Shown here one piece after another: positions 34,003 through 44,100 of a stretch of 64,000 nt of DNA; position 1 is the first letter of the stretch; each line of letters begins with the position of its first letter. Made by a program: the position numbers and the translations under genes. Below the pieces are notes generated by a model. That model was not told where the DNA came from, did no database searches, and saw only the letters and a list, made by a program, of their open reading frames with translations. This DNA comes from Planctomycetota bacterium (GTDB taxonomy: Bacteria; Planctomycetota; GCA-002687715; DRQF01): contig DRQF01000023.1 in NCBI GenBank assembly GCA_011369445.1, forward strand, positions 1 through 64,000, given 5' to 3'.

Positions 34003-34437
34003 GTGGAACCTCTCCCTCATACCTACAAAGTGAAGGCTCGCGTCGCGGGCGAGGATCTGGTCGATCTGACCGGAGAAGGGTTGGAGCCCCTGAAGAGCGG
34101 GCCGCCGCCTCAGTTCGGAGGTCCGGGAGGTCTCTGGTCGCCCGAGGAGCTTTTCGTGGCGGCGGCGGCCGACTGTTTTCTTCTGACGTTTCGAAGCGTC
34201 GCCAAGCACTCGAGCCTGGATTGGAAGCAGATCGAGTGCGAGACGGCGGGGACTCTCGAGAAGACCGAGGGCGGACTGCAGTTCACCCGGCTGGTTTCGC
34301 GCGTTCGCCTCGTCGTCCCGGAAGGCACGGACGAGAAGAAGGCTTCGCGCGTTCTCGAGATGTCGGAGAAGAACTGTCTCGTGACGCGGAGTCTGAAATG
34401 CGAGCTCGCGTTGGAGACGGAGATCCTCACCGAGTGA
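34003..34437 (+). CDS. OsmC-family peroxiredoxin-like protein
   Basis: This 144-residue protein resembles OsmC/Ohr proteins, which reduce organic hydroperoxides with two Cys residues. Cys58 in AAAADCFLLTF and Cys125 in SEKNCLVTRSL sit where the family's catalytic pair lies; SPEELFVAA before Cys58 is typical. GTG 34003 has GGAGGAA upstream and no better start is near. The 3' end faces the rsmG gene with a 15-nt gap. A TAGACT box at 33915 may be its -10. It should protect against lipid hydroperoxides, although members of this group are sometimes non-catalytic. Confidence 0.9.
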   Translation: MEPLPHTYKVKARVAGEDLVDLTGEGLEPLKSGPPPQFGGPGGLWSPEELFVAAAADCFLLTFRSVAKHSSLDWKQIECETAGTLEKTEGGLQFTRLVSRVRLVVPEGTDEKKASRVLEMSEKNCLVTRSLKCELALETEILTE

Positions 34438-34452
34438 TCGGCCGGTCGCCCC

Positions 34453-35136
34453 TCAGTCTTCCCAGTCGATGACGATGAGACGCCGCTCCGCGGGGTCGTC
34501 GGGCAGTAGGTAGGGGAGATCGAGACTCACGTCGAGTTTGCGTCGGGCGAGGGTTGTCCGCGCTTCCTCGAGTTCGTCCAGAAACGCCGGCCCCTTCCAC
34601 AAGAGCAAGGGGCCGTACCATCGATGCGTGCACCACTCGAGCAGTCGGTGGAGGGGACCCACGGCGCGGGCGAGGACCATGTCGAAACGTCCCCGATGGG
34701 GGCGAATCCAGTCCTCGAAGCGGGCCCAGACGCACTGGACGCGATCCGAAACCCCGAGTTCGGCGACCAACTCCTGAAGGAAGTCGACCTTCTTCCGCGT
34801 GGAGTCCAACAGCGTCACGTTGAGGTGGGGCATGGCCAGCGCCAGGGCGAGCCCCGGGTAACCCGCTCCCGTGCCCAGATCGAGCACGTTGTTGACGGGT
34901 GCGTCGTCCGCGCCGAGCAGGATGGGAAGGGCCGCCAGGGAGTCGAGCGCATGCTTGACCGCCATGGCTTCCGGTTCGACGATGCGGGTGAGATTCATCA
35001 CCTCGTTCTTCTTGGCCACGGCGAAGGCGTGCCGGGCGAGTTCGATGCCCCCCTCCTCCGGGCGCCACGGTCCCATGGCTTCGAGAAACCTGGCCGCGAA
35101 ATCGTCGAAGGGCAGGTCCACGGTCGGGCCGGCCAC
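34453..35136 (-). CDS. rsmG: 16S rRNA (guanine(527)-N7)-methyltransferase RsmG
   Basis: This 227-residue methyltransferase modifies G527 of 16S rRNA. NEVMNLTRI and MAVKHALDSL are family markers before motif I VLDLGTGAGYPGLALA; DSTRKKVDFLQE follows, then FDMVLARAVGPLHRLLEW. The length and order match RsmG. GTG 35136 lies 2 nt after the stop of the universal stress protein gene, so the two are coupled. It is not next to gidA or parA/parB, its partners in many genomes. Confidence 0.93.
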   Translation of the reverse strand: MAGPTVDLPFDDFAARFLEAMGPWRPEEGGIELARHAFAVAKKNEVMNLTRIVEPEAMAVKHALDSLAALPILLGADDAPVNNVLDLGTGAGYPGLALALAMPHLNVTLLDSTRKKVDFLQELVAELGVSDRVQCVWARFEDWIRPHRGRFDMVLARAVGPLHRLLEWCTHRWYGPLLLWKGPAFLDELEEARTTLARRKLDVSLDLPYLLPDDPAERRLIVIDWED

Positions 35137-35138
35137 GG

Positions 35139-36008
35139 TCAGGAGGCCTTCACGGCGAGGACCGGTCCTCGCGAAGCGAGAATCAACTCGCGGACGTGCT
35201 GGAGTCCGTGGCCGCCGTCATGATCGCCGTGCCCGACGATGAGAACCCGCTCGGTCGTGCCCATCTCGTCGGTGACCGCATTGACCAGGGAGGACCCGCT
35301 ACGGACCTGAAAGCGGACGCGAAAGCCCTCCTGGTCGGCGAGCTTGTTCATGGCTGCGACGAGACTTCCCGAGAGGCGAACCTCGGCGCGCGACACCAAT
35401 TCGTCGGTCAGGCGTTTTCCCTCTTCGTCACCGAGAAGCCGGCGTATCCCTTCCAGCACGACGGGCTCCGGCACCGCGATCATGAGAACCTCGCCCCCTG
35501 CGTGCGCTAACGCCGCGGCCATGGCCGCGGGTGGTCCCTGAAGCCTGGGGGACCAATCCACGACGAGGACGGGGTTGCGCAGGGTCGCTTTCGCATCTCC
35601 CAGTTCGTGGCGAGCGATGAGAAGGGGCAGGGAGGACTCCTCGAGAAGGATGTCGACCACCGACCCCAGGCTTTGCATCTCCAGGGCGCCGATGTCTTCT
35701 CCGAAAGGCGCATCCACGACGAGGAGGCCCGCACCATGCCGATCTGCCTCCGCAAGGATTCCCTGCACGGTCTCCCGTGCGTCCTGATCCTGGGGTGGGG
35801 CGTCCATGGAGACGATCCGGGCCTCCAGGATGTCGGCTGCGGCGCGCCCCAGTGCCTCCGTCGTGGCGGTCTGATTGGACCCGTCGACCGCCACGAGGAC
35901 GGTCTCGATCCTGGGGGATTCCAACGTGATCTCATCCGGTCTCAATGCGGCTTCGAAAAGCCCCATGCTCTCGGAGATGTCCTGAGTGTTTTCGTCGTCG
36001 TGTTTCAA
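35139..36008 (-). CDS. Universal stress protein, two UspA domains
   Basis: This 289-residue protein contains two UspA-like halves. The first begins at VLVAVDGSNQTATTEALGRAAADILEARIV (about 36-65) and ends near LLIARHE. The second begins at NPVLVVDWSPRLQGPPAAMAAALA and ends with VLIVGHGDHDGGHGLQHVRELIL, where GHG takes the place of the GxxGxxxxxxxG nucleotide loop. Its role in stress is not known in detail. The likely start is TTG 36008, 3 nt after the carrier stop, with GAGGG upstream. It is cotranscribed between the NhaD-like carrier and RsmG, so it might sense a state linked to ion homeostasis; that is inference. Confidence 0.82.
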   Translation of the reverse strand: MKHDDENTQDISESMGLFEAALRPDEITLESPRIETVLVAVDGSNQTATTEALGRAAADILEARIVSMDAPPQDQDARETVQGILAEADRHGAGLLVVDAPFGEDIGALEMQSLGSVVDILLEESSLPLLIARHELGDAKATLRNPVLVVDWSPRLQGPPAAMAAALAHAGGEVLMIAVPEPVVLEGIRRLLGDEEGKRLTDELVSRAEVRLSGSLVAAMNKLADQEGFRVRFQVRSGSSLVNAVTDEMGTTERVLIVGHGDHDGGHGLQHVRELILASRGPVLAVKAS

Positions 36009-36011
36009 TCG

Positions 36012-37463
36012 TCATCCCTCGGGAAAGAGGTCGAATTCGAAGAAGGCCCAGAGGTACGTCAGGGCGAGAACGCCTTGGATCGCCAGCGTGAGGCCCCCGG
36101 CCTTCAGGTACTCGCCCCACCCGATGCGGATATTGCGCTCCTTTTCGAGGGCATGCACGGCGATCACCGCGGCCACGGAGCCGACCGGCGTGGAGTTGCC
36201 CCCCAGATTCGCGCAGACGACGAGCGTCCACCAAAGAGGGGTAACGTCCATGCCGTTTTGTCCCATGGCGACCACGATGGGAATCAAGGTGGCGGCCACG
36301 GGAATGTTGTCGACGATGCCGGAAAGTACCAGCACGAAGACCCCGAGAATCATCGTGGTCGCGAGAGGGTTGCCTCCCGAGAGGGCCTCGATGCCTCCTG
36401 CGAGTTTCGCCAGGAGTCCCGTCGCCTGGACGCAACCGATGAGGGTGAAAAGTCCCACGAAGAAGACGATGAGAGGCCACTTCACCTTTCGGATCGCCGT
36501 CTCGGTGTCGAAGCCCGAGAGGAGCAGCGCCGCCGCGCCGCCCGCCATGGCGATGAGATCCAGTCCCACGCCCATGGCTTGCGCCGTTGCGAAGCCCGCA
36601 ACCGTGGCCAGAAGAATGATGGCGGACCTCCAGAAGATTCTCCTGTCGTGAACGAGGGCCCAGGGGTCGAAGGACTGGACACGCTTGGCGCGCTCCACGG
36701 GATCGCCCCTGTCGCGGAGCTCATCGCGATAGAGCCGCCGAACCACCGCCCAAACTACGACGGCGGAGAGCAGCGCGATGGGGGTCGTGACGCGGAAGAA
36801 GTCCATGTAGTGGAGTCCCGCCTTGGCACCCACCATCATCGTGCAGATCCCTGACGCGAAGGTGACGAGTGCGCCTGAGTTGGCGGCAAGCGCGATGCCC
36901 ATGATGTAGGGCTTCGGGTCGAGTTTCAGTTCCTTGGTCACGGCGAGGGCCAGGGTCACCATGATGAGGGTCCCGGGCGCGATCGTGAGGAGAGTGCAGA
37001 AAAGAACCGTCAGGACGATCATGTAGAGGAAGAGCCGTTTGGGCTCGCCCTGGGTGCGTTTGACGATGTTCACCGAGATGAAATGGAACAACCCGCTGTG
37101 GCCGGCGATCTCCACCAGGATCGATGTGCCGAGGATGACGCCCAACACGCCTAAGTCGTGGCCGATGATCTCGTGGACCGTCTCATAGCCTCCGGCGCCA
37201 AAGAGCCCGAAAGCCATGGCTGCGATGACGGCCAGGACGGCTCCGCACATGGCCGCAAGGGCCTTGTGGAGGAGCTCGAAGGCAATGGCGATGTACGTGG
37301 CCAACATGATGGCACCCAGGACGATCATGGAGGCCATGGGGCCGCCCGGGGAGCCTCCGGCCCCTTCGGCTCTTGCCACCGCGGCCAAGACGACCCAGAG
37401 CCCGAGGGCGAGCCCCAATAGCCGTCCCGTGCGGGAGTTGCCTGGCAGTGGGAAGGTTCTCAT
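36012..37463 (-). CDS. ArsB/NhaD/CitM-family ion transporter (IT superfamily)
   Basis: This 483-residue polytopic membrane protein has about twelve hydrophobic segments. An N-terminal signal-like helix (about 14-32) ends at AEGAGG. The core includes VILGTSILVEIAGHSGLFHF, APGTLIMVTLALAVTKEL, ANSGALVTFASGICTMMVG and VLSGIVDNIPVAATLIPIV. The last two glycine-rich stretches mirror the two hairpin loops of NhaD/ArsB/SLC13-type carriers, and DNIPV is typical of NhaD. It probably exchanges Na+ for H+ or exports an anion; the ion is not determinable. A universal stress protein gene follows after 3 nt. ATG 37463 begins the signal-like helix. Confidence 0.85.
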   Translation of the reverse strand: MRTFPLPGNSRTGRLLGLALGLWVVLAAVARAEGAGGSPGGPMASMIVLGAIMLATYIAIAFELLHKALAAMCGAVLAVIAAMAFGLFGAGGYETVHEIIGHDLGVLGVILGTSILVEIAGHSGLFHFISVNIVKRTQGEPKRLFLYMIVLTVLFCTLLTIAPGTLIMVTLALAVTKELKLDPKPYIMGIALAANSGALVTFASGICTMMVGAKAGLHYMDFFRVTTPIALLSAVVVWAVVRRLYRDELRDRGDPVERAKRVQSFDPWALVHDRRIFWRSAIILLATVAGFATAQAMGVGLDLIAMAGGAAALLLSGFDTETAIRKVKWPLIVFFVGLFTLIGCVQATGLLAKLAGGIEALSGGNPLATTMILGVFVLVLSGIVDNIPVAATLIPIVVAMGQNGMDVTPLWWTLVVCANLGGNSTPVGSVAAVIAVHALEKERNIRIGWGEYLKAGGLTLAIQGVLALTYLWAFFEFDLFPEG

Positions 37464-37633
37464 GGCCCCAGCCTAACCCGGATCCTCCCTCGCAACGACG
37501 TCCGATCGCCGTCGCCGCGCCGCGCGCGAAGGAAGGCCGGTGCTCTCCCACGGAGCACCTCTCTCTTGTCGTTCCGCGTCCATTCGAGGGCTTGGGATTC
37601 GACGGCAGGGCCGTAAGGCGCTACCCTCAGTGG

Positions 37634-38794
37634 ATGCGCGTTCTCACTTTCTTCCTGCTTTTTTCCGTGATGCTCGCGGCTCAGGACGAGGCGGCGTGGC
37701 GGCGGGACCTCTCCGGTCCCGTGCCGTCCGCGCGGGCCGTACGCGAGGTGGCGGCGGCTCTCTTCGACGTGAAGGCGGAGCGGCGCCGCGCGGCGGCCGA
37801 GGTGTTCTCGCTCGCTCATTGGCCCTACCTGGAGACGCTGGCCATCGAGGCGTTTTGCGCGGAAAAGGACCCGGCGGTTCTGCGCGCCTTCTTTGAGAGC
37901 CTCGGAGCGGTTCGTCCCACACCGGCTCTGGCCAGCGTCTTGCGGGCTCGAGCGGCCAAGAAGGGTGGCACTTGGAGAGGCGCCGTCGATGCTTTGGTTT
38001 TTCGGCTCTCCCCGAGAGGGTTCGAGGGTTGTCGCGTCTGGAGTGCGTGGCCGGGGTCGATCAAGTCCCTGGACGAGGGGTTCTCGAATGACACTTCGGG
38101 GATGCCGCTGCGCCGCACCCGGGGGAAGACCATTGTCCTCCCGTGGCCCGTCGGCGCGGCGGGCGGGAGGGTTTTGCTCGGTTATCGTTGGGACGGCGAG
38201 GGACAGGTGAGGGGGCGACTCGTCGCGGACGAGACCTTGTTGGGCGAGTTGACATTCGCCTCTGGTCCACCATCCGTGGGAACGGCACGGGTCGTCTCGG
38301 TCGACGTGACGGATGCCGCGGCCCCCACCGGGGCGGCTTGTCGCCTCGAGTTCGACACTCCTCCGCGGGGAGCTTTTTGGATTCAGGGTCTGGCCGTTTG
38401 GGCCATGGAGGCAAGCGGGAAAGAGAGGCGGAGCGCTGTCGTGCTCAGAGCCGGTGCTCAGGGGCTTGCGCCTGGAGAGGGGGCGAGGCTTCAGAAAGAG
38501 GGGCTTCCCCGTCTTCTCATCGCAGGCAAGGCTGGCGAGGCGCGATTTCGACTGCCGAACCGGAAGGAGAGGAACTGGACCCACATCGTTCTCGACCATG
38601 CGTCGAAGACTCCGGTCACCTTCGATCTGCTCCTCGATGGACACCCCCTCATTCGGATTCTCAGTCAGGACATGCCTCGGGGTGTTCGAGTGGGCGGACT
38701 TCGTGGCGTGGGACCGGGCGAGCACGTGCTGAGACTCGTGCGCATCCAGGGAGACGCGCCCTTGGAAGTGGAGGCACTCCGTCTGTTCCCATGA
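37634..38794 (+). CDS. Secreted protein of unknown function
   Basis: This 386-residue protein has a signal peptide (MRVLTFFLLFSVMLAAQ). The N-terminal part (about 20-115) is helical and HEAT-like, with an Ala/Arg-rich pattern. The middle and end (about 130-386) are beta-rich, and I do not recognise a domain. Cys residues occur at about 136 and 236. It is on the strand opposite the NhaD-like carrier, with a 170-nt divergent spacer. An in-frame extension far upstream overlaps that carrier and is not plausible. It may be an envelope or cell-surface protein. Confidence 0.7.
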   Translation: MRVLTFFLLFSVMLAAQDEAAWRRDLSGPVPSARAVREVAAALFDVKAERRRAAAEVFSLAHWPYLETLAIEAFCAEKDPAVLRAFFESLGAVRPTPALASVLRARAAKKGGTWRGAVDALVFRLSPRGFEGCRVWSAWPGSIKSLDEGFSNDTSGMPLRRTRGKTIVLPWPVGAAGGRVLLGYRWDGEGQVRGRLVADETLLGELTFASGPPSVGTARVVSVDVTDAAAPTGAACRLEFDTPPRGAFWIQGLAVWAMEASGKERRSAVVLRAGAQGLAPGEGARLQKEGLPRLLIAGKAGEARFRLPNRKERNWTHIVLDHASKTPVTFDLLLDGHPLIRILSQDMPRGVRVGGLRGVGPGEHVLRLVRIQGDAPLEVEALRLFP

Positions 38795-38869
38795 ATCCAC
38801 GTGGGCCGCTCGACCTGTCCCGGTCTTTTGGCATCGTCGCATACGGAGGCTCTCGGAAAGTTGGCACGA

Positions 38870-39448
38870 ATGCACCCGGGAACACATCAGTATCACCTGA
38901 TCGAAACCGCGGTCGCGGATGTTGACGGTGTCCGTGTCGGCTTGGCGAACGTCTGGGAGGAGTCGTTCACAGGGGACGACGGCGAATTCCGGAGCGGTGT
39001 TCGGGGGACGATCTGCTTCATGCGGGACGGCGCATCCGGCGATCTTGACATCCGTGTTGGGCTTGGGGATGAATTCGTACTCGATGGGCGTCGGTATCGC
39101 GTCATCGAAATCGACGACGGTGAGCCTCGAGGTTCCTTGACGTTGGAACGGGACCGTTCCGGTGAGGTCGCCGGGGCGAACGTGTCTCAACAAACACCCG
39201 GGAGGGAAGGAACAGGGTGCCGTTTCCGGTGGATCGACGTCGCGTTGCCGCTTCCGTTCTTGGTTCTCCCCTATATCGCATCGTCCGCCGCCGCGCGGGC
39301 GGGGGTGGCGGTCGTTTGTATTGTCGCATGGATTCTGGTGACTCGACCGAACTGGCGGGGGCTCCAAGGACTCTGGGGGACGGGGCTCTTGCTACTCCAC
39401 GCTTTGGCCTGGATCGCTGTCGCCCTCGGTACTCGCTTCTTCAGTTAA
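38870..39448 (+). CDS. Small membrane protein of unknown function
   Basis: The protein has about 192 residues from ATG 38870; a TTG at 38861 in frame is an alternative. The first 100 residues are beta-rich with many charged residues (EIDDGEPRGSLTLERD near the end). Then three hydrophobic stretches follow, at about 125-145, 148-165 and 171-190. It may be a membrane-anchored envelope subunit. It follows the secreted protein gene after 75 nt on the same strand and overlaps the convergent gene by 57 nt. No family is recognised. Confidence 0.55.
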   Translation: MHPGTHQYHLIETAVADVDGVRVGLANVWEESFTGDDGEFRSGVRGTICFMRDGASGDLDIRVGLGDEFVLDGRRYRVIEIDDGEPRGSLTLERDRSGEVAGANVSQQTPGREGTGCRFRWIDVALPLPFLVLPYIASSAAARAGVAVVCIVAWILVTRPNWRGLQGLWGTGLLLLHALAWIAVALGTRFFS

Positions 39449-39841
39449 CTTCCGAAAAGTCTCCGACAAACCCGCCCATCCCTTCATGTCGTCGAGTCGA
39501 CCAGAGGCGATCGCCAACTCCCAGCGCGTCTCGTCCCACACGCACTCGAGTGAAACTGACGTCTCGTTTGGACTTGGTGGGGCCGGCGGACCCAGCGCGT
39601 CGACATCGACCTGAGAGATCTGAAGAAGAACGTCCTCGAATCGCTGCGGGAGCACTCGGCCCACGTCTTCGCGCTCCAAGTCCCCCTTCGGATTCGGAAC
39701 GTAATGCTGTCGATTCAGCCTTCCATCGGCATGCAAGCTGAACCATTGAGTGCCCCGGATGCCTTCATGGACGCCCCACCTGATCATGCGAGGAGCGCCC
39801 TTGGTCGCCAGGAGTCTCTGCAAGGATGGCTTCGCGTTCAT
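39392..39841 (-). CDS. Hypothetical protein
   Basis: This 149-residue soluble protein has no recognised domain. It contains MIRWGVHEGIRGTQWFSLHADGRLNRQHYVPNP-type text, with short beta strands and a final acidic tail. ATG 39841 has GGAGC five nt upstream. It lies 55 nt downstream of the HEAT-like gene on the same strand, so both may form an operon. Its 3' end overlaps the membrane protein gene tail-to-tail. The coding potential is moderate: the frame has a sensible start, ribosome site and amino-acid composition. Confidence 0.5.
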   Translation of the reverse strand: MNAKPSLQRLLATKGAPRMIRWGVHEGIRGTQWFSLHADGRLNRQHYVPNPKGDLEREDVGRVLPQRFEDVLLQISQVDVDALGPPAPPSPNETSVSLECVWDETRWELAIASGRLDDMKGWAGLSETFRKLTEEASTEGDSDPGQSVE

Positions 39842-39896
39842 CGTTGCTCCATATGTAAGAATGAGGGTGCGGCCGCGATGCCGCGCGACGCCCCGC

Positions 39897-40916
39897 TCAA
39901 TCCTCGTCCGCCACCCAGAATATCCCAACGCGGGTGTCATCGATTCCCACGAGTCCCACGTCGATCAGACAACCGGACACGGGGTTGACGCGAACGACCG
40001 CGCCATCCTCGAAGACCACGTTGGAATAAAGACGGAGTTCCCTGTCGAAGAGGCCTGCCCAGCACTTGGCGATCTGCTCGATCGGGGTGCTCGACACGGG
40101 CGACTCGGAAAAGAGTGGATAGATCATTTTCCTCCACACGTGTTCGCTCATCGCCATTGTCGTGCGATGGAGCGCCTCTTTGCCTGCGGGGAGGCCATGG
40201 CTCGAGAGAAGTGGGATCAGGATCTCGTCGTCGGGTCGTCCACGTTCGTCCTCCGTGCGAGGGCGAACGCAAAAGACCACGTCGTCGCCGTCATCACCGA
40301 TGCCATTGAGGGCTGCCGCGCGAGGGCGCCAATACGCGTTCTCGAAGCGTTCGGCCGATTCTCGGACTTCCCTGATCGCGGGCGCCTGCGGACGATCGGT
40401 GACGAGTCCCGCGAGGGCAGCGGAGAGGTATTTCCGGTTCTCGAGCAAAGTCTCGAAGACGGCTTGCCTGACCTCGATCGCCGGATCCTTCATCGCTGCC
40501 TGGAGTGGCCTATCGACGAGTTCGAGCACCGGGCCCAGGGTCGCCAAACCGCGGGCGGCCGCGACGCGGACACGGGCATGGGGATAGGAGAGGGCCTTGC
40601 CGAGGGACTCGATCGTCTCCTCGGAGCGCGAGGCCAAGTGTTCGAATGCGTCGACCACGTCGGGAAGCATCCAGCCGCCCGGTACGTCTTCGACCAGGGA
40701 CTCGAGAAGGGCCGTGATCTGGCCGCTGTCTTCGGGACGGAGACGAATCGCCAGCGAGAGCGCTTCGTTTTTCAGGCCACGATGGCTGCGTCCGGCAAGT
40801 CCCAATAGGGCTGGGATGGCCGGACGAGCGAGAGCGGGAGGGGCTCCCCGCAACCGATCGAGCGCCCAACGGGGTTCTGCACCCTCCAGTCGGGAAATCC
40901 ATTCGTCGACGTTCAT
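39897..40916 (-). CDS. HEAT-repeat-like protein of unknown function
   Basis: The protein has about 339 residues from ATG 40916 (GGGAA upstream); the frame extends further, but the conserved text starts at MNVDEWISRLEG. Residues about 20-200 show alternating helices with regular Ala/Leu/Arg spacing (for example YPHARVRVAAARGLATLG and DPAIEVRQAVFETL), typical of HEAT/PBS-lyase-like repeats. The C-terminal part (about 215-339) is beta-rich and unrecognised. Such proteins act as protein-binding scaffolds. It is cotranscribed with the small hypothetical gene 55 nt downstream. Confidence 0.6.
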   Translation of the reverse strand: MNVDEWISRLEGAEPRWALDRLRGAPPALARPAIPALLGLAGRSHRGLKNEALSLAIRLRPEDSGQITALLESLVEDVPGGWMLPDVVDAFEHLASRSEETIESLGKALSYPHARVRVAAARGLATLGPVLELVDRPLQAAMKDPAIEVRQAVFETLLENRKYLSAALAGLVTDRPQAPAIREVRESAERFENAYWRPRAAALNGIGDDGDDVVFCVRPRTEDERGRPDDEILIPLLSSHGLPAGKEALHRTTMAMSEHVWRKMIYPLFSESPVSSTPIEQIAKCWAGLFDRELRLYSNVVFEDGAVVRVNPVSGCLIDVGLVGIDDTRVGIFWVADED

Positions 40917-41057
40917 ACGGTTCCCAGTCTTGGGGCCGCGGGGAAGATGCGCCGCGGCCAGTTCTCGGGCCTTTCGCAGGGATTGTACTCCTCCCCGGGT
41001 CCTCCGAAGCAAGAGACGAGAGCAATCCGACTCCTTTTCGAGGCGGATACGGAAAGA

Positions 41058-41090
41058 GAAGGCCGACGCGTGGGATACGCGTCGGCCTTC
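41058..41090 (-). terminator. Perfect 14-bp inverted repeat, probable terminator on the reverse strand
   Basis: GAAGGCCGACGCGT and ACGCGTCGGCCTTC flank a 5-nt loop (GGGAT). Reading on the reverse strand, the hairpin follows the di-heme protein gene by about 75 nt and is followed by a T/C-rich stretch (TCTCTTTCC). It is a good candidate intrinsic terminator for that gene. Confidence 0.7.
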
Positions 41091-41164
41091 GAGGTGTCGC
41101 GGAGAGCTGCCTGTCTCGGGCAGGCCTCACCCCCCTTGGTGTGCACTCCGCGAAACTGCGATGC

Positions 41165-44100
41165 TCATCGTACGTCCTGCACGGTGAGCCGCTGCCAGTT
41201 GCCCATGGAGGGGCCGATCGTCCCGTCCTCGTTCCAGATCGTCGGGTGATACCCGCTCGTAGGATTGGTCGGCGTGGGATTGTTCCACTGTGCTGGATTC
41301 AGAAGGGAAGGATTCGCCATGGGGGTTCTCAGGAACACGTCCACGACCTCCTGGCGATAGGGCCCTCCGTTCAGAAGCACCATGGTCATCGTGCCGTCCA
41401 GTTCCTGCCGGGTCTCCCAAATCTGTTTGCCGTTGCCGTCGGTGTAACGGGTGGGATAAAGATCCAGCTCGATCACGGCGAGGGGGTTGGCCGGGGGGGA
41501 GAGGTACGTGTTCATTCCCAGCAGGAGCTTCGCCCCCGGTCGAATGTTGTCGCCCGATACGCGGAACCGCCGGGGCGGTTCGTGATGGCGAGAGGTGACG
41601 CCCCAGATCTGCGGGGGTTGGAGAACCGCATTCTGAAGGTGACGCAGCGCCCAGATGCTGCTTCCTACGGGCGGGTTCGGCCAGTGGAGGTTCCCGGTGA
41701 AGTTGAAGATCTGCTCATGGAACGTGTTGGGAGCCATCGCCAGGAGATTCGCCGCGGCGGGAGGATTCGCCGTGTCCGAGATGGGCGTCCGCACGCCCGT
41801 GGCACTGGCCCAGCGACGGGATGCCCCGAGAGGCGTCGCGATGAGAATGACAACGCTATCCGTGCCGCTTCCCGAGTTCAGAAGCTGAGTGCGGCTGATG
41901 AGGGTGTTCGTCCCTTCCTCCCTCCAGGCAGGGGGGGAGGTGGTCACGTCGAACCAGTAGCCCTTCTCCTGACCTCCGGCCCGCACGTAGGCTGCACCCT
42001 CGGCGTTGGCCTCCAGGACCTCCGTCTCCAGGATGGAGGCGGCGGCGTCTGCCGCCGGGATGTTCGTTGGATCGACCGTCCAAGGGAATCCCACCACGGG
42101 CCCGACGCCTGTGTCGAAGCTGCGGACGAACTCGACAACGTTGTTCAGATCCTGGGGACTAAACGGAAACACGGTCTGGATGAACGTGTTGATGCTGGCG
42201 TCCACGCCGATGAAAAGCGGGTCGCCGGAGTGAAGCAATCCATTGCTGCCGACCATGTGGGTGATGTTCGCGGTGAAGTCCGAGTGGAGCGCGCTTTCGC
42301 GCTGACGAACGTTGCGAATCGCCGCCGTCTCGAAGGGGTGGGCTTGAGCTCCCGACATGCTGATGGTCTTAGGGACGCTGAATTGCAGAGTCGATGTGTT
42401 CGTGCTGCCGTCGGGGAGTTGGTGGCAGTCCACGCAGGACCGCCCGTTTACCGCGTTTCCCTCGTGGAAGGTCTTCATGCCTCCCAGGGAACCCGTGGGG
42501 CCGCTCGAGCCGGTCAAGGATCCGGTGGGGCGGCGATTGAGGGGCTGCTCCGGGTTGGGGGGATGGACGATCGTGAACACGAAGCTGCGGTAGGCTCGCA
42601 TGTCGGCGTCCGTGAGCCCCTTGGGGTCGCCGGACGTTCCGATGTTCGGCATCCCCTGGAGGTTCACGAAGGCCTCGTTGAAGTCGGTGAAGTCCGCCTT
42701 GTCGCCTCGCCAGTGATAGGGAGCGTTGGTGAGGAGAAACTGGGCCGCGTCATTGACCCGGAAGTTGACGAGCCCCTGCAGGGTCTGGGTCACCATCGGC
42801 CCCTTCTCCGTGGGGAAGTTGGGAAGGAACGTCTGGCCCGGGGGCGGAGGGTTCTGCAAGCTGAAGCCGTTTTGGTCATGGAACCCCTGCTGAATGGCTG
42901 CGCCCATGTTCAAATCGCCCAAGTCCCACGGGAGGGCGTCCGTGCGCCCGAAGATGTGACAAGATTCGCAGGCGACCATCGCGTTTCCGGAAGTGAAGTT
43001 GGCGTCGTAGAGGAAGCGACGACCCGTGCGAATCTCCGTGGGTGTGGGATCGTTCCCCAGGGGAAGCGTCATGACGTGAGTGGGTGTCGTCCCGTTGGGG
43101 TTGATGATCGAGAGCGAGTTGCTCAGGTGATCCCTCACGAAGAGCAGCCCTGGGGTCATGGGGGTCGACGGGTCCGTTGCGCGGGGGGAATAGGCGACCC
43201 CACTCGGTCCGGCGACCGAGTAACCCGTTGTCACCGGGATCGTCACCTGGCTGACTGCCCAGCCGCCCGCCTTGGTGGCGTCGGGCTTCAGCAGAGAGAC
43301 CTTGTTGGATTGGAAGCCGGTGACGACGACGCGACCGATGCCGGAAGGGGCATTCGCATCGTCGATGATGAGGACATCCAACGGGCGGGAGATGCGCTGC
43401 GGTCGGGGCAAGGGTGTCGTCGAGGCGAGGCTGTAGTCCCGGTTCAGGTTGATGCTGCGGAAGAGGGGGGCCGGCGTCACCGCGGGGGGGGCCTCCGCCG
43501 CCACGCTGGGCACCTGTCCCGCCGTGATGTCCACCACCCAAAGCCAGCTTTCGACGAATCCAAGGGGGAGCGCCTTGACGTTCGCCACACCCACGGCATC
43601 GAGGTTCCGAGCCTTGGAGCCCACGACAATCATCTTGTTCGCGTCCGCGTTGATGGCCATGGCTTGATTCGTCGTTCCCATCCCCCCGATGGCGCCGGGC
43701 GTGGCCGGCAGTGACACGTCGTGGTAGTAGAGATCCATGTCGTACTTGCGGAATCCGGGCAACGAGACGTGATCCGCTCCACCCATGAAGTTGAGGATGA
43801 ACGCGCGACCGTCGGGGAGCATCCTCAAGGCTCGTGGCGCCTTCATGGCCAGCGGAAGGTTTGGGTTGTTGGGATTGGGAGCTTGGAGAATGAATTCGGG
43901 GATGACGGCTGCCATATTGGAGGCCATGCGCAGCGTGACGGCTGATCGACTGGAAAGCGTGATGGTCGCCGTCAATCCGTCGGGAGAGATCCCAATGTCG
44001 CTGGGTTCGTCACCGACGTAGTCGATGCGTTGTAGGGTGGCCACGGGTTGGCCGTTCACGAGGTTGAGTGCAACCGTCGTGACGGAGTCCCCGTCGAAGT

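Noticed and set aside
38801-38869. Earlier start for the small membrane protein gene
   Set aside because: No good ribosome site, and the added N-terminal residues have no signal or conserved character.
41141-43714. 857-codon forward-strand open frame
   Set aside because: Antisense to the di-heme beta-propeller gene, which has a signal peptide and two CxxCH sites; the forward text is Arg/Gly/Val-rich with no family signature.
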